Positions 45,287 to 53,893 of a DNA stretch of 64,000 bases are shown here, piece by piece. Below the pieces are notes generated by a model. That model saw only the letters and a list, made by a program, of their open reading frames with translations. It ran no database searches and was not told the origin of the DNA. Location of the stretch: the NCBI GenBank assembly GCA_910578475.1, contig CAJTRK010000005.1, positions 84,302 through 148,301 of the forward strand, written 5' to 3'. A program made the translations under genes and the position numbers. Source of the stretch: an uncultured Lachnospiraceae bacterium. GTDB lineage: Bacteria > Bacillota > Clostridia > Lachnospirales > Lachnospiraceae. The stretch's first letter is position 1, and each line of letters begins with the position of its first letter.

Positions 45287-45305
45287 TCGTGCGAAAGAAA
45301 GGGGC

Positions 45306-45689
45306 ATGATGAGGATGAGAAAGAGAAAGATTTTGTATGCGGCGGCAGTTATATTATCTGTTCTGGTGATATTTTTCTGTGCGAAAGAAACCGTGATGAG
45401 CCGGAACAAATCGGGAAATAAAGCCGAAAAACAATATTTTGCGGCGATGGAGACGAACTATTATGCGGATTTGGCAAAGCTGCTTGGCGACAAGGGATAT
45501 CGGAACAGCGGCATTACGATTCGATGGGTTTCCGAAGAAGCGGGCAGAAGAGATTATACCGTAATGATTCATCACAGAAACATGAAGCTGTTGGATGAAA
45601 CGGAGAAAGAAGAGCTGATGCGGGAGCTTGCGGAAACGGAATTTCAGGATGAAAGATGCACTTTCCATTATGAATTTCTGATATTTTAG
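45306..45689 (+). CDS. Small single-pass membrane protein under apparent LexA control
   Basis: 127 residues, or 124 from the third Met (45315), which has better spacing from GAAAGGGG. A basic start, one span (ILYAAAVILSVLVIFFCA, about 10-27) and a ~95-residue outer domain with two long helical/strand stretches (YFAAMETNYYADLAKLLGDKG; RRDYTVMIHHRNMKLL; EKEELMRELAETEFQD). No LysM or protease motif is visible. The dual LexA-box promoter implies induction by DNA damage. Size and topology recall SOS division inhibitors such as YneA, but homology is not evident. Confidence 0.7.
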   Translation: MMRMRKRKILYAAAVILSVLVIFFCAKETVMSRNKSGNKAEKQYFAAMETNYYADLAKLLGDKGYRNSGITIRWVSEEAGRRDYTVMIHHRNMKLLDETEKEELMRELAETEFQDERCTFHYEFLIF

Positions 45690-45820
45690 ACGGGAACAGG
45701 AAATAAAGTTTTAGCTGACGAAGTGAATGACATTTGGCAGGTTTGGGATTATAATAGTACGGAAAGTAATTTTCGGCAGTATTATATGAGATGTGGCAAT
45801 CATCGGAAATGGAGCGGAAA

Positions 45821-46399
45821 ATGAGACATAATCCACAACCACAGGAATTGTACAGACACTTTAAAGGCAATTTGTATCAGATTCTTTGTCTTGCGAAGGA
45901 CAGTGAGTCCGGGGAAATGATGGTCGTCTATCAGGCGATGTACGGAGAGTTTCAGATTTATGTAAGGCCGCTTTCTTCTTTTATGGAAGAAATAGACAGG
46001 AAAAAATATCCGAATGCGGAAGGGCATTACCGTTTCGAACTGTGGGATGCACGGCAGGAACAGCAGCCGGCCGCGCAGACGCCGGATACATTGAAAGAGA
46101 CGGAAGAATCCCGGACAATCCGTGAACCGGAGAAAGAAGAAACGACGGACGGAAACGACTGTACGCAGGAAGAACTGAATATCGACCCTCTGGTGCTTCA
46201 GTTTTTAGACGCCGGCTCCTATGAACGGCGGCTTGAAATTCTGAGCATGCTCCACTGTCGTATTGACCATAATATGATTAATACGATGGCGGTTGCGGTG
46301 GATGTTGAAATCAACGACGGGGAGCTGGAAGACCGGTATGAGGAATTAAAGAACTGTCTTCTGACTTTCGAAAAGTTTGAGGGCAACCGGCTGAGATAA
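45821..46399 (+). CDS. DUF1653 domain protein with C-terminal extension
   Basis: About 192 residues from MRHNPQPQELYRHFKGN, with GGAGCGG upstream. Residues 8-75 are a DUF1653 domain (YRHFKGNLYQILCLAKDSE, MVVYQAMYGEFQIYVRPL, FMEEIDRKKYPN). An acidic linker is followed by a helical C-terminal region (LQFLDAGSYERRLEILSMLH, AVDVEINDGELEDRYEELK). Stand-alone DUF1653 proteins are usually ~75 residues; the extension is an addition. Function unknown. Confidence 0.75.
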   Translation: MRHNPQPQELYRHFKGNLYQILCLAKDSESGEMMVVYQAMYGEFQIYVRPLSSFMEEIDRKKYPNAEGHYRFELWDARQEQQPAAQTPDTLKETEESRTIREPEKEETTDGNDCTQEELNIDPLVLQFLDAGSYERRLEILSMLHCRIDHNMINTMAVAVDVEINDGELEDRYEELKNCLLTFEKFEGNRLR

Positions 46400-46529
46400 C
46401 CATGCGCTGTGGGACGAAGACGGCATTTATGCTGCAGGTCTGAAAGCGGAACTCCGACAGAGAATCGATATACGGATGAGATAAGGAATCATGTTGTTTA
46501 ACGAATGGTTTTATGTCAGGAGGGATATT

Positions 46530-47450
46530 ATGTTTTATGATTTGGAGAACAGACTTGTCGTCGGCGTTTCATCCAGAGCGCTTTTTGATTTAACCTGTGA
46601 AAATGAAATTTTTGAAAAAGACGGTGTGGAAGCTTACTGCCGTTATCAGGTGGAACATGAGGATGAAATATTGAAACCGGGTCCGGGATTCCCACTGATA
46701 AAGGCATTGCTGAACCTGAATAATCTGCCGGGCAAGGAAGGCTGCGTTGAAGTGATTATTATGTCGCGCAACAGTCCGGATACATCGCTTCGTGTATTCA
46801 ATGCGATTGCATATTACGGTTTGAATATTACAAGGGCGGTACTGGCGAGCGGCGCGTCGCTTGCGCCTTATCTGGAGGCTTTTCGAACCGATTTGTTTCT
46901 GTCGGCATATGAAGATGATGTGCAGAGCGCAATTGATTCCAATATTGCGGCGGGCATTATATGCAGCGACGGAATACATACTTATGACTGCGAACATCGG
47001 ATTAAACAGATACGAATCGCTTTTGACGGCGATGCGGTGCTCTTTTCGGATGAATCGGAGCGGATTTCCAGAGAATACGGACTGGAGGCATTCGAGGAAA
47101 ACGAAAGAAAGAATGCAGACAATCCGTTAAAGGCCGGTCCGTTTGCCAAATTCCTGAGGACTCTGTCCGAATTGCAGAAAGACTTTACGGCAGAAGAAGC
47201 TCCTATCAGGACCGCGCTCGTGACTTCCCGGTGCGCGCCTGCGCACGAGCGGGTAATCCGTACGTTACGGGCATGGAATGTCAGAATCGACGAGGCGTTT
47301 TTCCTCGGCGGCGTACAGAAGACGGATGTGCTCAAGGCTTTCGGGGCGCATATATTCTTTGATGACCAGGCGGTAAATACAAAGAACGCCTCCGAAGTGG
47401 TTCCGGCGGCGCGCGTGCCCTATAAGAATAAAGAACCCGATGATGGATAA
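46530..47450 (+). CDS. 5'-nucleotidase (NT5C1-type)
   Basis: About 306 residues from MFYDLENRLVVGVSSRALFD behind CAGGAGGG. It resembles the cytosolic IMP/AMP-type 5'-nucleotidase family (PF06189-like) with a HAD-style arrangement: N-terminal SSRALFDL, LNLNNLPGKEGCVEVIIMSRNSPDT, IRIAFDGDAVLFSDESE (the catalytic Asp loop), TALVTSRCAPAHER and AHIFFDDQAVN. Expected to dephosphorylate nucleoside monophosphates in the cytoplasm. Confidence 0.85.
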   Translation: MFYDLENRLVVGVSSRALFDLTCENEIFEKDGVEAYCRYQVEHEDEILKPGPGFPLIKALLNLNNLPGKEGCVEVIIMSRNSPDTSLRVFNAIAYYGLNITRAVLASGASLAPYLEAFRTDLFLSAYEDDVQSAIDSNIAAGIICSDGIHTYDCEHRIKQIRIAFDGDAVLFSDESERISREYGLEAFEENERKNADNPLKAGPFAKFLRTLSELQKDFTAEEAPIRTALVTSRCAPAHERVIRTLRAWNVRIDEAFFLGGVQKTDVLKAFGAHIFFDDQAVNTKNASEVVPAARVPYKNKEPDDG

Positions 47451-47542
47451 GGCGGAAGCGGTTTACCCGGCAAATCGTTCTTCGCCTTACAGAATCGCGA
47501 AATCGGCGTCGGTACTGCGGACGCGCGAGAATTGAGGAGAAC

Positions 47543-49270
47543 ATGAAATATCATCATATAGAACAGGCGAAGTTTTTGTCCAGACCGAACAGGTTCATCG
47601 CATATGTGGAACTGAACGGGGAGCGCACGAAAGTCCATGTAAAAAATACGGGCCGGTGCGGAGAACTGCTGCGGGAAAACGCGGCGGTGTATCTGGAGAA
47701 GAGCGAAAATCAGGAACGAACGACGGCATACGACCTTGTGGCCGTGGAAAAAGCAGGAAGGCTCGTCAACATTGATTCCAACGCGCCCAATAAAGTTGTG
47801 GAGGAATGGCTTGCCAGGAAGCAGCTCTTCCCTGATTTGACGCTCGTGCGGCCTGAAACCATTTATCGAAATTCCCGTTTTGACTTTTATCTTGAAACGG
47901 CGTCCGGTCGGAAAATTTTCATGGAAGTAAAGGGCGTTACGCTTGAGAATGACAATCAGGCGGCTTTTCCGGATGCTCCGTCAGAACGGGCCGTAAAACA
48001 TGTGGAAGAGTTGATGCTCGCAAAGCAGGAAGGATATGAGGCATATATTTTATTCGTTATCCAGATGAAGGAGATGCGTTCTTTTTCGCCGAATGAAGAA
48101 GCGCAGCCGGCATTTGGGGAAGCCCTGCGGCGGGCAAGGCGGGCAGGCGTAAAGGTGCTTGCCTATGATTGTGAAGTCGGACCGGACAGCCTTATGCTGC
48201 GGAAGGAAGTGCCGGTCGTTTTGTCATCGTTAGACCGGATAGCCGAACCGCTGCTTGCCTGGTATGACAGGGGAAGAAGAATTTTGCCCTGGCGTGAGAG
48301 TCCGACGCCTTATCATGTATGGATTTCTGAAATTATGCTCCAGCAGACGAGGGTAGAAGCCGTGAAGCCCTATTATGACAGGTTTATGAAGGCGCTTCCG
48401 GACATACGGAGCCTCGCCTGCGTAGAGGAAGAGAAGCTTTTGAAGTTATGGGAGGGTCTGGGATATTATAATCGTGCCAGAAATTTGAAGAAAACGGCGG
48501 AGAAAATCGTTAAAGATTATGACGGGAAGATGCCGGGAGAATATGAAGAACTTATAAAACTTCCGGGAATCGGAAGCTATACGGCGGGAGCGGTTTCCTC
48601 CATAGCGTTTCAACATGCGGTTCCGGCGGTGGATGGAAACGTTCTGCGGATTTTGTCAAGACTGCGTCTGGATGGCAGGGATGTTTTGGATGCAAAAGTG
48701 AAAAAAGAAATAGAAGCGGAGCTGAAGGAAGCAATTCCGCCGGAACGGCCGGGCGATTTCAATCAGGCGTTGATGGAACTCGGAGCGGTAGTCTGTGTGC
48801 CGAACGGCGCGCCAAGATGCAGCGATTGTCCGTGGGAAACATTCTGTGCGGCGAAAAAAGCGGAACGTGTCATGGAATTTCCGCATAAAGCGCCGAAAAG
48901 GCCGAGAGGAATCGAGAAGAAGACGATTCTGGTAATTCGCGATGAAGGAAAAATTGCTTTGCACAAACGTGCGGATAAGGGTCTTCTGGCCGGCATGTAT
49001 GAATTTCCGGCAATGGAAGGAGAACATACGAAGGAGCGGGTGCTCGCATACCTGAAAACACTGGGAGTTGCGCCTCTTAGAATTAAGAAGCTGCCTCCGT
49101 CCAAACATATTTTTACGCATAAAGAGTGGCATATGACAGGATATGCCGTTTGGGTGGATGAGCTGGAACGGATGCAGCCAAATGAAGACCTGCTGTTTGT
49201 GACACCTGCCGAAATGGAAAGGGATTATCCGATTCCTTCCGCATTTGCCGCATACAGAGAATTTATCTGA
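47543..49270 (+). CDS. SfsA-MutY fusion protein
   Basis: A 575-residue two-part protein. Residues 1-225 match SfsA (FLSRPNRFIAYVELNGE, HVKNTGRCGELL, FDFYLETASGRKIFMEVKGVTL, PDAPSERAVKHVEEL), a DNA/RNA nuclease-like family. Residues ~230-575 match MutY, the adenine glycosylase acting on A:8-oxoG: RILPWRESPTPYHVWISEIMLQQTRV, helix-hairpin-helix LPGIGSYTAGAVSSIAF, catalytic Asp in VDGNVLRI, [4Fe-4S] Cys set CVPNG...CSDCPWETFC, and a NUDIX-like end. A continuous frame at the junction (VVLSSLDRIAEPLLAWYDRG) argues for a true fusion. Confidence 0.92.
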   Translation: MKYHHIEQAKFLSRPNRFIAYVELNGERTKVHVKNTGRCGELLRENAAVYLEKSENQERTTAYDLVAVEKAGRLVNIDSNAPNKVVEEWLARKQLFPDLTLVRPETIYRNSRFDFYLETASGRKIFMEVKGVTLENDNQAAFPDAPSERAVKHVEELMLAKQEGYEAYILFVIQMKEMRSFSPNEEAQPAFGEALRRARRAGVKVLAYDCEVGPDSLMLRKEVPVVLSSLDRIAEPLLAWYDRGRRILPWRESPTPYHVWISEIMLQQTRVEAVKPYYDRFMKALPDIRSLACVEEEKLLKLWEGLGYYNRARNLKKTAEKIVKDYDGKMPGEYEELIKLPGIGSYTAGAVSSIAFQHAVPAVDGNVLRILSRLRLDGRDVLDAKVKKEIEAELKEAIPPERPGDFNQALMELGAVVCVPNGAPRCSDCPWETFCAAKKAERVMEFPHKAPKRPRGIEKKTILVIRDEGKIALHKRADKGLLAGMYEFPAMEGEHTKERVLAYLKTLGVAPLRIKKLPPSKHIFTHKEWHMTGYAVWVDELERMQPNEDLLFVTPAEMERDYPIPSAFAAYREFI

Positions 49271-49300
49271 AGCGCAGGACGTTTCGGAATGGAGGGAAAG

Positions 49301-50326
49301 ATGAAACTATTGACGATTACGATTCCGAGTTATAATTCGGAGGCTTATATGCGAAATTGTATCGAGTCGCTGCTTCCGGGAGGCGAGGACGTGGAAATAC
49401 TGGTTGTGGATGACGGCTCAGGAGACCGGACTGGTGAAATTGCCGATGAGTACGAAAAAAGATATCCGGGCATTGTCAGAGCGATACATCAGGAGAACGG
49501 CGGACATGGAGCGGCTGTCAATACGGGACTGGAACATGCGTCAGGACTGTATTTCAAAGTAGTTGACAGCGACGACTGGGTCAAAGAAAGCGCATATCGA
49601 ACGATATTGCAGACACTCAGGGAACTGGCCGGCGGCAGCACGGCGCTCGATATGCTGATAAGCAATTTTGTTTATGAAAAGGAAGGCGCGAAAAAGAATA
49701 AAGTGATGAGATACCACCATGCGCTTCCGAAGGACCGGATTTTTACATGGGATGAGGTAAAGCATTTTCGTAAAGGGCAGTATATTCTGATGCACTCCGT
49801 TATTTTCAGGACAAAACTTTTGAAAGAATGCGGTCTGAAACTGCCGGAGCACACCTTTTATGTGGATAATCTTTTTGTGTTCGAACCATTGCCGTTTGTC
49901 AGAACGATGTACTATCTCGATGTCAATTTTTACCGGTACTATATCGGAAGAGAAGGACAGTCTGTCAACGAGCAGGTTATGATATCCAGAATCGACCAGC
50001 AGATAAAAGTCAATAAGCTTATGCTGGACTATCTGGCAGAAAAGAAAACAGAAATCTGCAAGCGGCGCAAAATGTTCGCCTATATGACAAATTATCTGGA
50101 AATCATTACGGTTATCTCATCGGTGCTTTTGATTCGTTCCGGTACGGAAGAAAGCCTGGAGAAAAAGAAAGAACTGTGGGACTACATTAAACAGAAAGAC
50201 ATCCTGCTCTATATCAGGTTAAGATATGGCATTATGGGAAATTCCATGAACCTTCCGGGAAAAGGCGGCAGAAAGATTTCGGTGGAAGCATATAAGATAT
50301 GTCAGCGTTTTTTCAAATTTAATTAA
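49301..50326 (+). CDS. Family 2 glycosyltransferase
   Basis: About 341 residues from MKLLTITIPSYNSEAYM behind GGAGGG. A GT-A fold with VEILVVDDGSGDRTGEIADEY, the DxD-like VDSDDWVKES and HQENGGHGAAVNTGLEHASG. No membrane span is obvious. It is likely to build cell-surface polysaccharide or glycolipid; the neighbouring lipid-related genes (PAP2 and lipid kinase) are on the other strand. The acceptor is unknown. Ends at a strong terminator. Confidence 0.88.
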   Translation: MKLLTITIPSYNSEAYMRNCIESLLPGGEDVEILVVDDGSGDRTGEIADEYEKRYPGIVRAIHQENGGHGAAVNTGLEHASGLYFKVVDSDDWVKESAYRTILQTLRELAGGSTALDMLISNFVYEKEGAKKNKVMRYHHALPKDRIFTWDEVKHFRKGQYILMHSVIFRTKLLKECGLKLPEHTFYVDNLFVFEPLPFVRTMYYLDVNFYRYYIGREGQSVNEQVMISRIDQQIKVNKLMLDYLAEKKTEICKRRKMFAYMTNYLEIITVISSVLLIRSGTEESLEKKKELWDYIKQKDILLYIRLRYGIMGNSMNLPGKGGRKISVEAYKICQRFFKFN

Positions 50327-50343
50327 ATTATCATATAAAGTAT

Positions 50344-50375
50344 ATGGGGTCAGAGTGTCTCTGGCCCCATTTTTC
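50344..50375. terminator. Bidirectional terminator
   Basis: Stem ATGGGGTCAGAG / CTCTGGCCCCAT with a TGT loop and T tract on the plus strand; an A/T-rich flank on the other side suits the convergent PAP2 gene whose last codons overlap it. Confidence 0.8.
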
Positions 50376-51030
50376 TTTTATTCTTATGATTTATACTGTG
50401 TTTCAGATTCAGCAGGATATCGAAGCGGTATACGAGCAGATACATAACGGACGCCAGAATTAAGGCGGTCATGACATCAAATGCGGAATGCTGCTTTGTA
50501 AACATCGTTGAGAGAACTATCGAAACACAGAGTACGAGCGAACCGAAGCGGATGCCCTTGTGCTGTGCAAAATGCCGGCTCTTTGCGATGGCGAAGTGAC
50601 AGCCGAGGGAATTATATACATGAATGCTTGGCCACAGGTTCGTCGGCGTATCGGCACGATAAATCATTGCAACCAGTCTGGTGAAAATGTTTTCTCTCGG
50701 GAAAATAAAGGGCCGCAGATGATGTCCGTTCGGCCACAGCGTAGAAACGAGGAGAAAAACTGTCATCCCGGTAAAAAGAAAAGCGCAGCATTTAAAGTAG
50801 TCATCCTTATCCTTCAAGAAGAAAAACGCGACAGTGGCAGCGACATAAACAAACCACAGTAAATACGGCACGATAAACACTTCACAAAACGGAATATAAT
50901 CGTCCAGCGCGACATGTATGAGTTTATAGTGTTTTACAGTCCGTTCCAGATGACTGAACCATATCATATAGATGGGCGCGTAAATCAGGAGCGGAACAAT
51001 ATGCTTGTACTTCAGGAAAAAAGCTTTCAT
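50350..51030 (-). CDS. PAP2-family membrane phosphatase-like protein
   Basis: A 226-residue protein with about six spans. The C-terminal half shows the lipid-phosphatase layout LWPSIHVYNSLG and STMFTKQHSAFDV (both conserved His residues). The usual first motif K-x-x-x-x-x-x-R-P reads HLRPF before it. It probably acts on phosphatidate or undecaprenyl-type phosphates in the membrane. AAAGGTG lies upstream of the start. A diacylglycerol-kinase-like gene follows in the same direction upstream. Confidence 0.82.
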   Translation of the reverse strand: MKAFFLKYKHIVPLLIYAPIYMIWFSHLERTVKHYKLIHVALDDYIPFCEVFIVPYLLWFVYVAATVAFFFLKDKDDYFKCCAFLFTGMTVFLLVSTLWPNGHHLRPFIFPRENIFTRLVAMIYRADTPTNLWPSIHVYNSLGCHFAIAKSRHFAQHKGIRFGSLVLCVSIVLSTMFTKQHSAFDVMTALILASVMYLLVYRFDILLNLKHSINHKNKRKMGPETL

Positions 51031-51182
51031 GCTTCATCAGACACCTTTCTCAGTCTGCGCTTGCAGACAAACATCATTTATGAACATATCATAGCAGATT
51101 GTATACAAAAGTCAAAATCACTTTTGTATAAAAATTTTAACCATTTTACCGCAAAAATATCAAAAATGTGCAAAGCGCGGAT

Positions 51183-52151
51183 TCAGGCGAGAAAACGGAC
51201 CTTTTGCCGTTCGCAGGACAGACATATATGGTCGGATTTGAAATATACTTCTCCGTCGGTATGAATCCAGAGCGGAACGGATGTTTTTATTTCGATACGG
51301 GCCGCCCGATAATGAAATATCTGCGGGAAAAGATAGTGCCGGCCGAAGAAAGCGGTAGGCAGAGCCAGAAAAATAACCGGTTTTGGGAGATTTCCGACAA
51401 GGCATAAATCGAGAAGGCCGTCTTTATCATCTGCCTGCGGGCAGAACTTGAATCCGCCGCCTTCAAAACGGCGTATCATGGAAGCGGCAAACAGAAAACG
51501 ATTCAAATGAACGGTCTTTCTGCCATCCAGTAAAATATCGCAGGACACGCGTCTGGCGGTTATAAGCTGCCTGAGCGCTATGCCGAGATAGGTCAGTTTT
51601 CCGAGTTTCATTTTATTTAAGACATCTTTCAGACGGGAAGACAGAGCTTCTTCGCATACGGCGGCATCAAATCCGATGCCGCTGCTGATGACGAAGAAAC
51701 GGCGGCCGGATGCTTTTGCGCCTTCCCTTTTGGGGGTGGCTTCAAGGGAACCGTTTATCGTAAGCAGTCCCAGGTCTGCTTCGCGGGGGGCATTTTCATT
51801 CAGAATTGATTCGAGGATTTTGACGGGGTCGCGGTCGAGTTTCATATCCCTTGCCAGGTCATTGCCTGAACCGGTAGGGATGAAGCCGATATTGACGGAG
51901 GAAAAATCCCGGATTCCCTGAAGCGCTTCGTTTACCGTACCGTCGCCGCCCAGAATGAGCAGATTGACGGGCGCATCGCCCGCACTGTCTGCAGAGGTGA
52001 TTTCGGCCGCCAGTTCCGCGACGTGACCGCTGTGTGTTGACTCCATCATGCGGTAAGGGATTTTCCGTTCCAGAAAAACCGATTCCAGCCTTTTCCAGAT
52101 ACGCAGTCCCTGTCCGGACTGGGAAGACGGGTTCATGATAATATAGTACAT
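51183..52151 (-). CDS. Diacylglycerol kinase family lipid kinase
   Basis: About 322 residues from MYYIIMNPSSQSGQG, behind AAGGAT. Nucleotide-binding motifs NPSSQSGQG, ILGGDGTVNEAL and PTGSGNDLARDM, with the acidic DGEVYF end, mark the DagK/YegS family, which phosphorylates diacylglycerol or related lipids. The longer open frame to 52274 lacks a start signal. With the PAP2 gene it forms an opposing kinase/phosphatase pair, probably in lipid turnover. Confidence 0.88.
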   Translation of the reverse strand: MYYIIMNPSSQSGQGLRIWKRLESVFLERKIPYRMMESTHSGHVAELAAEITSADSAGDAPVNLLILGGDGTVNEALQGIRDFSSVNIGFIPTGSGNDLARDMKLDRDPVKILESILNENAPREADLGLLTINGSLEATPKREGAKASGRRFFVISSGIGFDAAVCEEALSSRLKDVLNKMKLGKLTYLGIALRQLITARRVSCDILLDGRKTVHLNRFLFAASMIRRFEGGGFKFCPQADDKDGLLDLCLVGNLPKPVIFLALPTAFFGRHYLFPQIFHYRAARIEIKTSVPLWIHTDGEVYFKSDHICLSCERQKVRFLA

Positions 52152-52304
52152 GGTTTTTATCCTTTGCTGGTAATTACACTGTTTAATGATACTGCGAATG
52201 CGTACCGCGCAGTCTTCGGACGCAAGCTGCAAGGCCTGCGGACGCAAATAAACCGCCTGCGTCCAGTATAGCATAAATATGCAAAGATTGTAAAAAACTT
52301 TCCG

Positions 52305-52510
52305 AGTAACGGTTCAGCCTCCGCCCGGACAGCGCATCGTTCTCTTTGGAGGCACGCTCTCGCTCCACGAAAGGCAGCAGCGGCGCTAAGCTCAAATATG
52401 GCTGCGCCATCTTTTCGCTAAAGTGCAAGACTACTTTCAGTAGTCGGCATCCTTTCCAGGGCCTCCGCCAGAGAACGATGCGCTGTCCGGGCGGAGGCTG
52501 AACCGTTACT
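52305..52510. repeat. Palindromic element E3
   Basis: 206 bp with 41-bp arms matching without mismatch for almost all of their length, beginning AGTAACGGTTCAGCCTCCGC and ending in the complement. The core starts TTTGGAGGCACGCTCTCGCT and ends AGGGCCTCCGCCAGA, as in E1. It fills most of the 475-bp gap before glyA. The rest of that gap (52152-52304) holds only imperfect GGACGCAA repeats. Confidence 0.88.
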
Positions 52511-52538
52511 TTCCCGATAAGAAATTCTGTCTGACATA

Positions 52539-52568
52539 TTGCGTACGAAACGGCCATTGTGATATACT
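52539..52568 (+). promoter_or_regulatory. Probable glyA promoter
   Basis: TTGCGT (52539-52544), 18-bp spacer, TATACT (52563-52568). A second -10 candidate, TATAAT, lies at 52579. Confidence 0.4.
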
Positions 52569-52627
52569 TACTCTGGTTTATAATACAGTTGAAAAATTTT
52601 TTCGAAAAAAGAAAGGCAGGAACAGGA

Positions 52628-53866
52628 ATGTATTCATTTGATGAGGTTAAAAAAACGGACCCGGAAATTGCGCAGGCAATCGAAGCCGAGCAGCAGCGCC
52701 AGAACTCGCATATTGAGCTGATTGCGTCGGAAAACTGGGTCAGCAAAGCGGTCATGGCTGCTATGGGAAGCCCGCTGACGAATAAATATGCAGAAGGATA
52801 TCCGGGTAAAAGATATTACGGCGGCTGCGAGTGCGTTGACGTTGTAGAAAATCTGGCAAGAGACCGGGCGAAAGAGCTTTTCGGATGTGAATATGTGAAT
52901 GTTCAGCCTCATTCCGGCGCGCAGGCTAATATGGCAGTATTTTTTGCGGTAATGGAGCCGGGAGACACTTTTATGGGAATGAATCTGGACCACGGCGGAC
53001 ACCTTTCTCACGGTTCGCCGGTAAATATGTCCGGTAAATACTTCAAATGCGTGCCTTACGGCGTTAACGATGAAGGATTCCTCGACTATGACAAAGTGCG
53101 TGAAATCGCGCTGGAGTGCAGGCCGAAAATGATTGTTGCCGGCGCTTCGGCTTACGCGAGAACGCTTGATTTCAAGAAATTCAGAGAAATTGCTGACGAA
53201 GTCGGCGCCGTACTGATGGTGGATATCGCACATATCGCGGGACTTGTGGCGGCAGGACTTCATCCGAGCCCGATTCCCCATGCGCATGTGACGACGACAA
53301 CGACGCATAAAACGCTGCGCGGACCCCGCGGAGGCATGATTATGTCCTCGCAGGAAGTAGCGGATAAATATAACTTTAACAAAGCGATTTTCCCGGGTAC
53401 ACAGGGCGGCCCGCTGATGCACGTTATCGCGGCGAAGGCGGTATGCTTTAAGGAAGCGCTTTCTCCGGCATTCAAAGAATATCAGCAGGGCGTTATCGAC
53501 AACGCGCAGGCGCTTTGCAAAGGACTGCTTTCAAGAGACGTGAAAATCGTATCGGGCGGTACGGACAACCATTTGATGCTGGTGGATTTGACAAATTATG
53601 ATTTGACCGGAAAAGCGGTGGAGAAGCTTTTGGATGAGGCGAATATCACCGCGAATAAAAATACGATACCGAACGACCCCAAATCTCCTTTCGTAACGAG
53701 CGGCGTCCGCCTCGGAACGCCGGCGATTACTTCCAGAGGTCTGAATACGGAAGATATGGATAATGTTGCGGAAGCGATTTCCATTGTCATCAAAGAGGGA
53801 GAAGCGGGACTCGAAAAGGCCCGTGCAATCGTAAAAGGCTTAACGGATAAGTATCCGCTCATTTAA
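52628..53866 (+). CDS. glyA: Serine hydroxymethyltransferase
   Basis: A 412-residue PLP enzyme that converts serine and tetrahydrofolate to glycine and methylene-tetrahydrofolate. Signatures: ELIASENWVSKAVM, NKYAEGYPGKRYYGG, DIAHIAGLVAAG and the PLP Lys in VTTTTTHKTLRGPRGG. The start MYSFDEVKKTDPE is preceded by AAAGGCAGG; the longer frame to 52559 is not conserved. The aspartate-family genes follow 27 bp downstream of its stop, so they may be co-transcribed. Confidence 0.97.
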   Translation: MYSFDEVKKTDPEIAQAIEAEQQRQNSHIELIASENWVSKAVMAAMGSPLTNKYAEGYPGKRYYGGCECVDVVENLARDRAKELFGCEYVNVQPHSGAQANMAVFFAVMEPGDTFMGMNLDHGGHLSHGSPVNMSGKYFKCVPYGVNDEGFLDYDKVREIALECRPKMIVAGASAYARTLDFKKFREIADEVGAVLMVDIAHIAGLVAAGLHPSPIPHAHVTTTTTHKTLRGPRGGMIMSSQEVADKYNFNKAIFPGTQGGPLMHVIAAKAVCFKEALSPAFKEYQQGVIDNAQALCKGLLSRDVKIVSGGTDNHLMLVDLTNYDLTGKAVEKLLDEANITANKNTIPNDPKSPFVTSGVRLGTPAITSRGLNTEDMDNVAEAISIVIKEGEAGLEKARAIVKGLTDKYPLI

Positions 53867-53893
53867 GGAAAGAAAGAGAGGGTTTAGAGGAAA

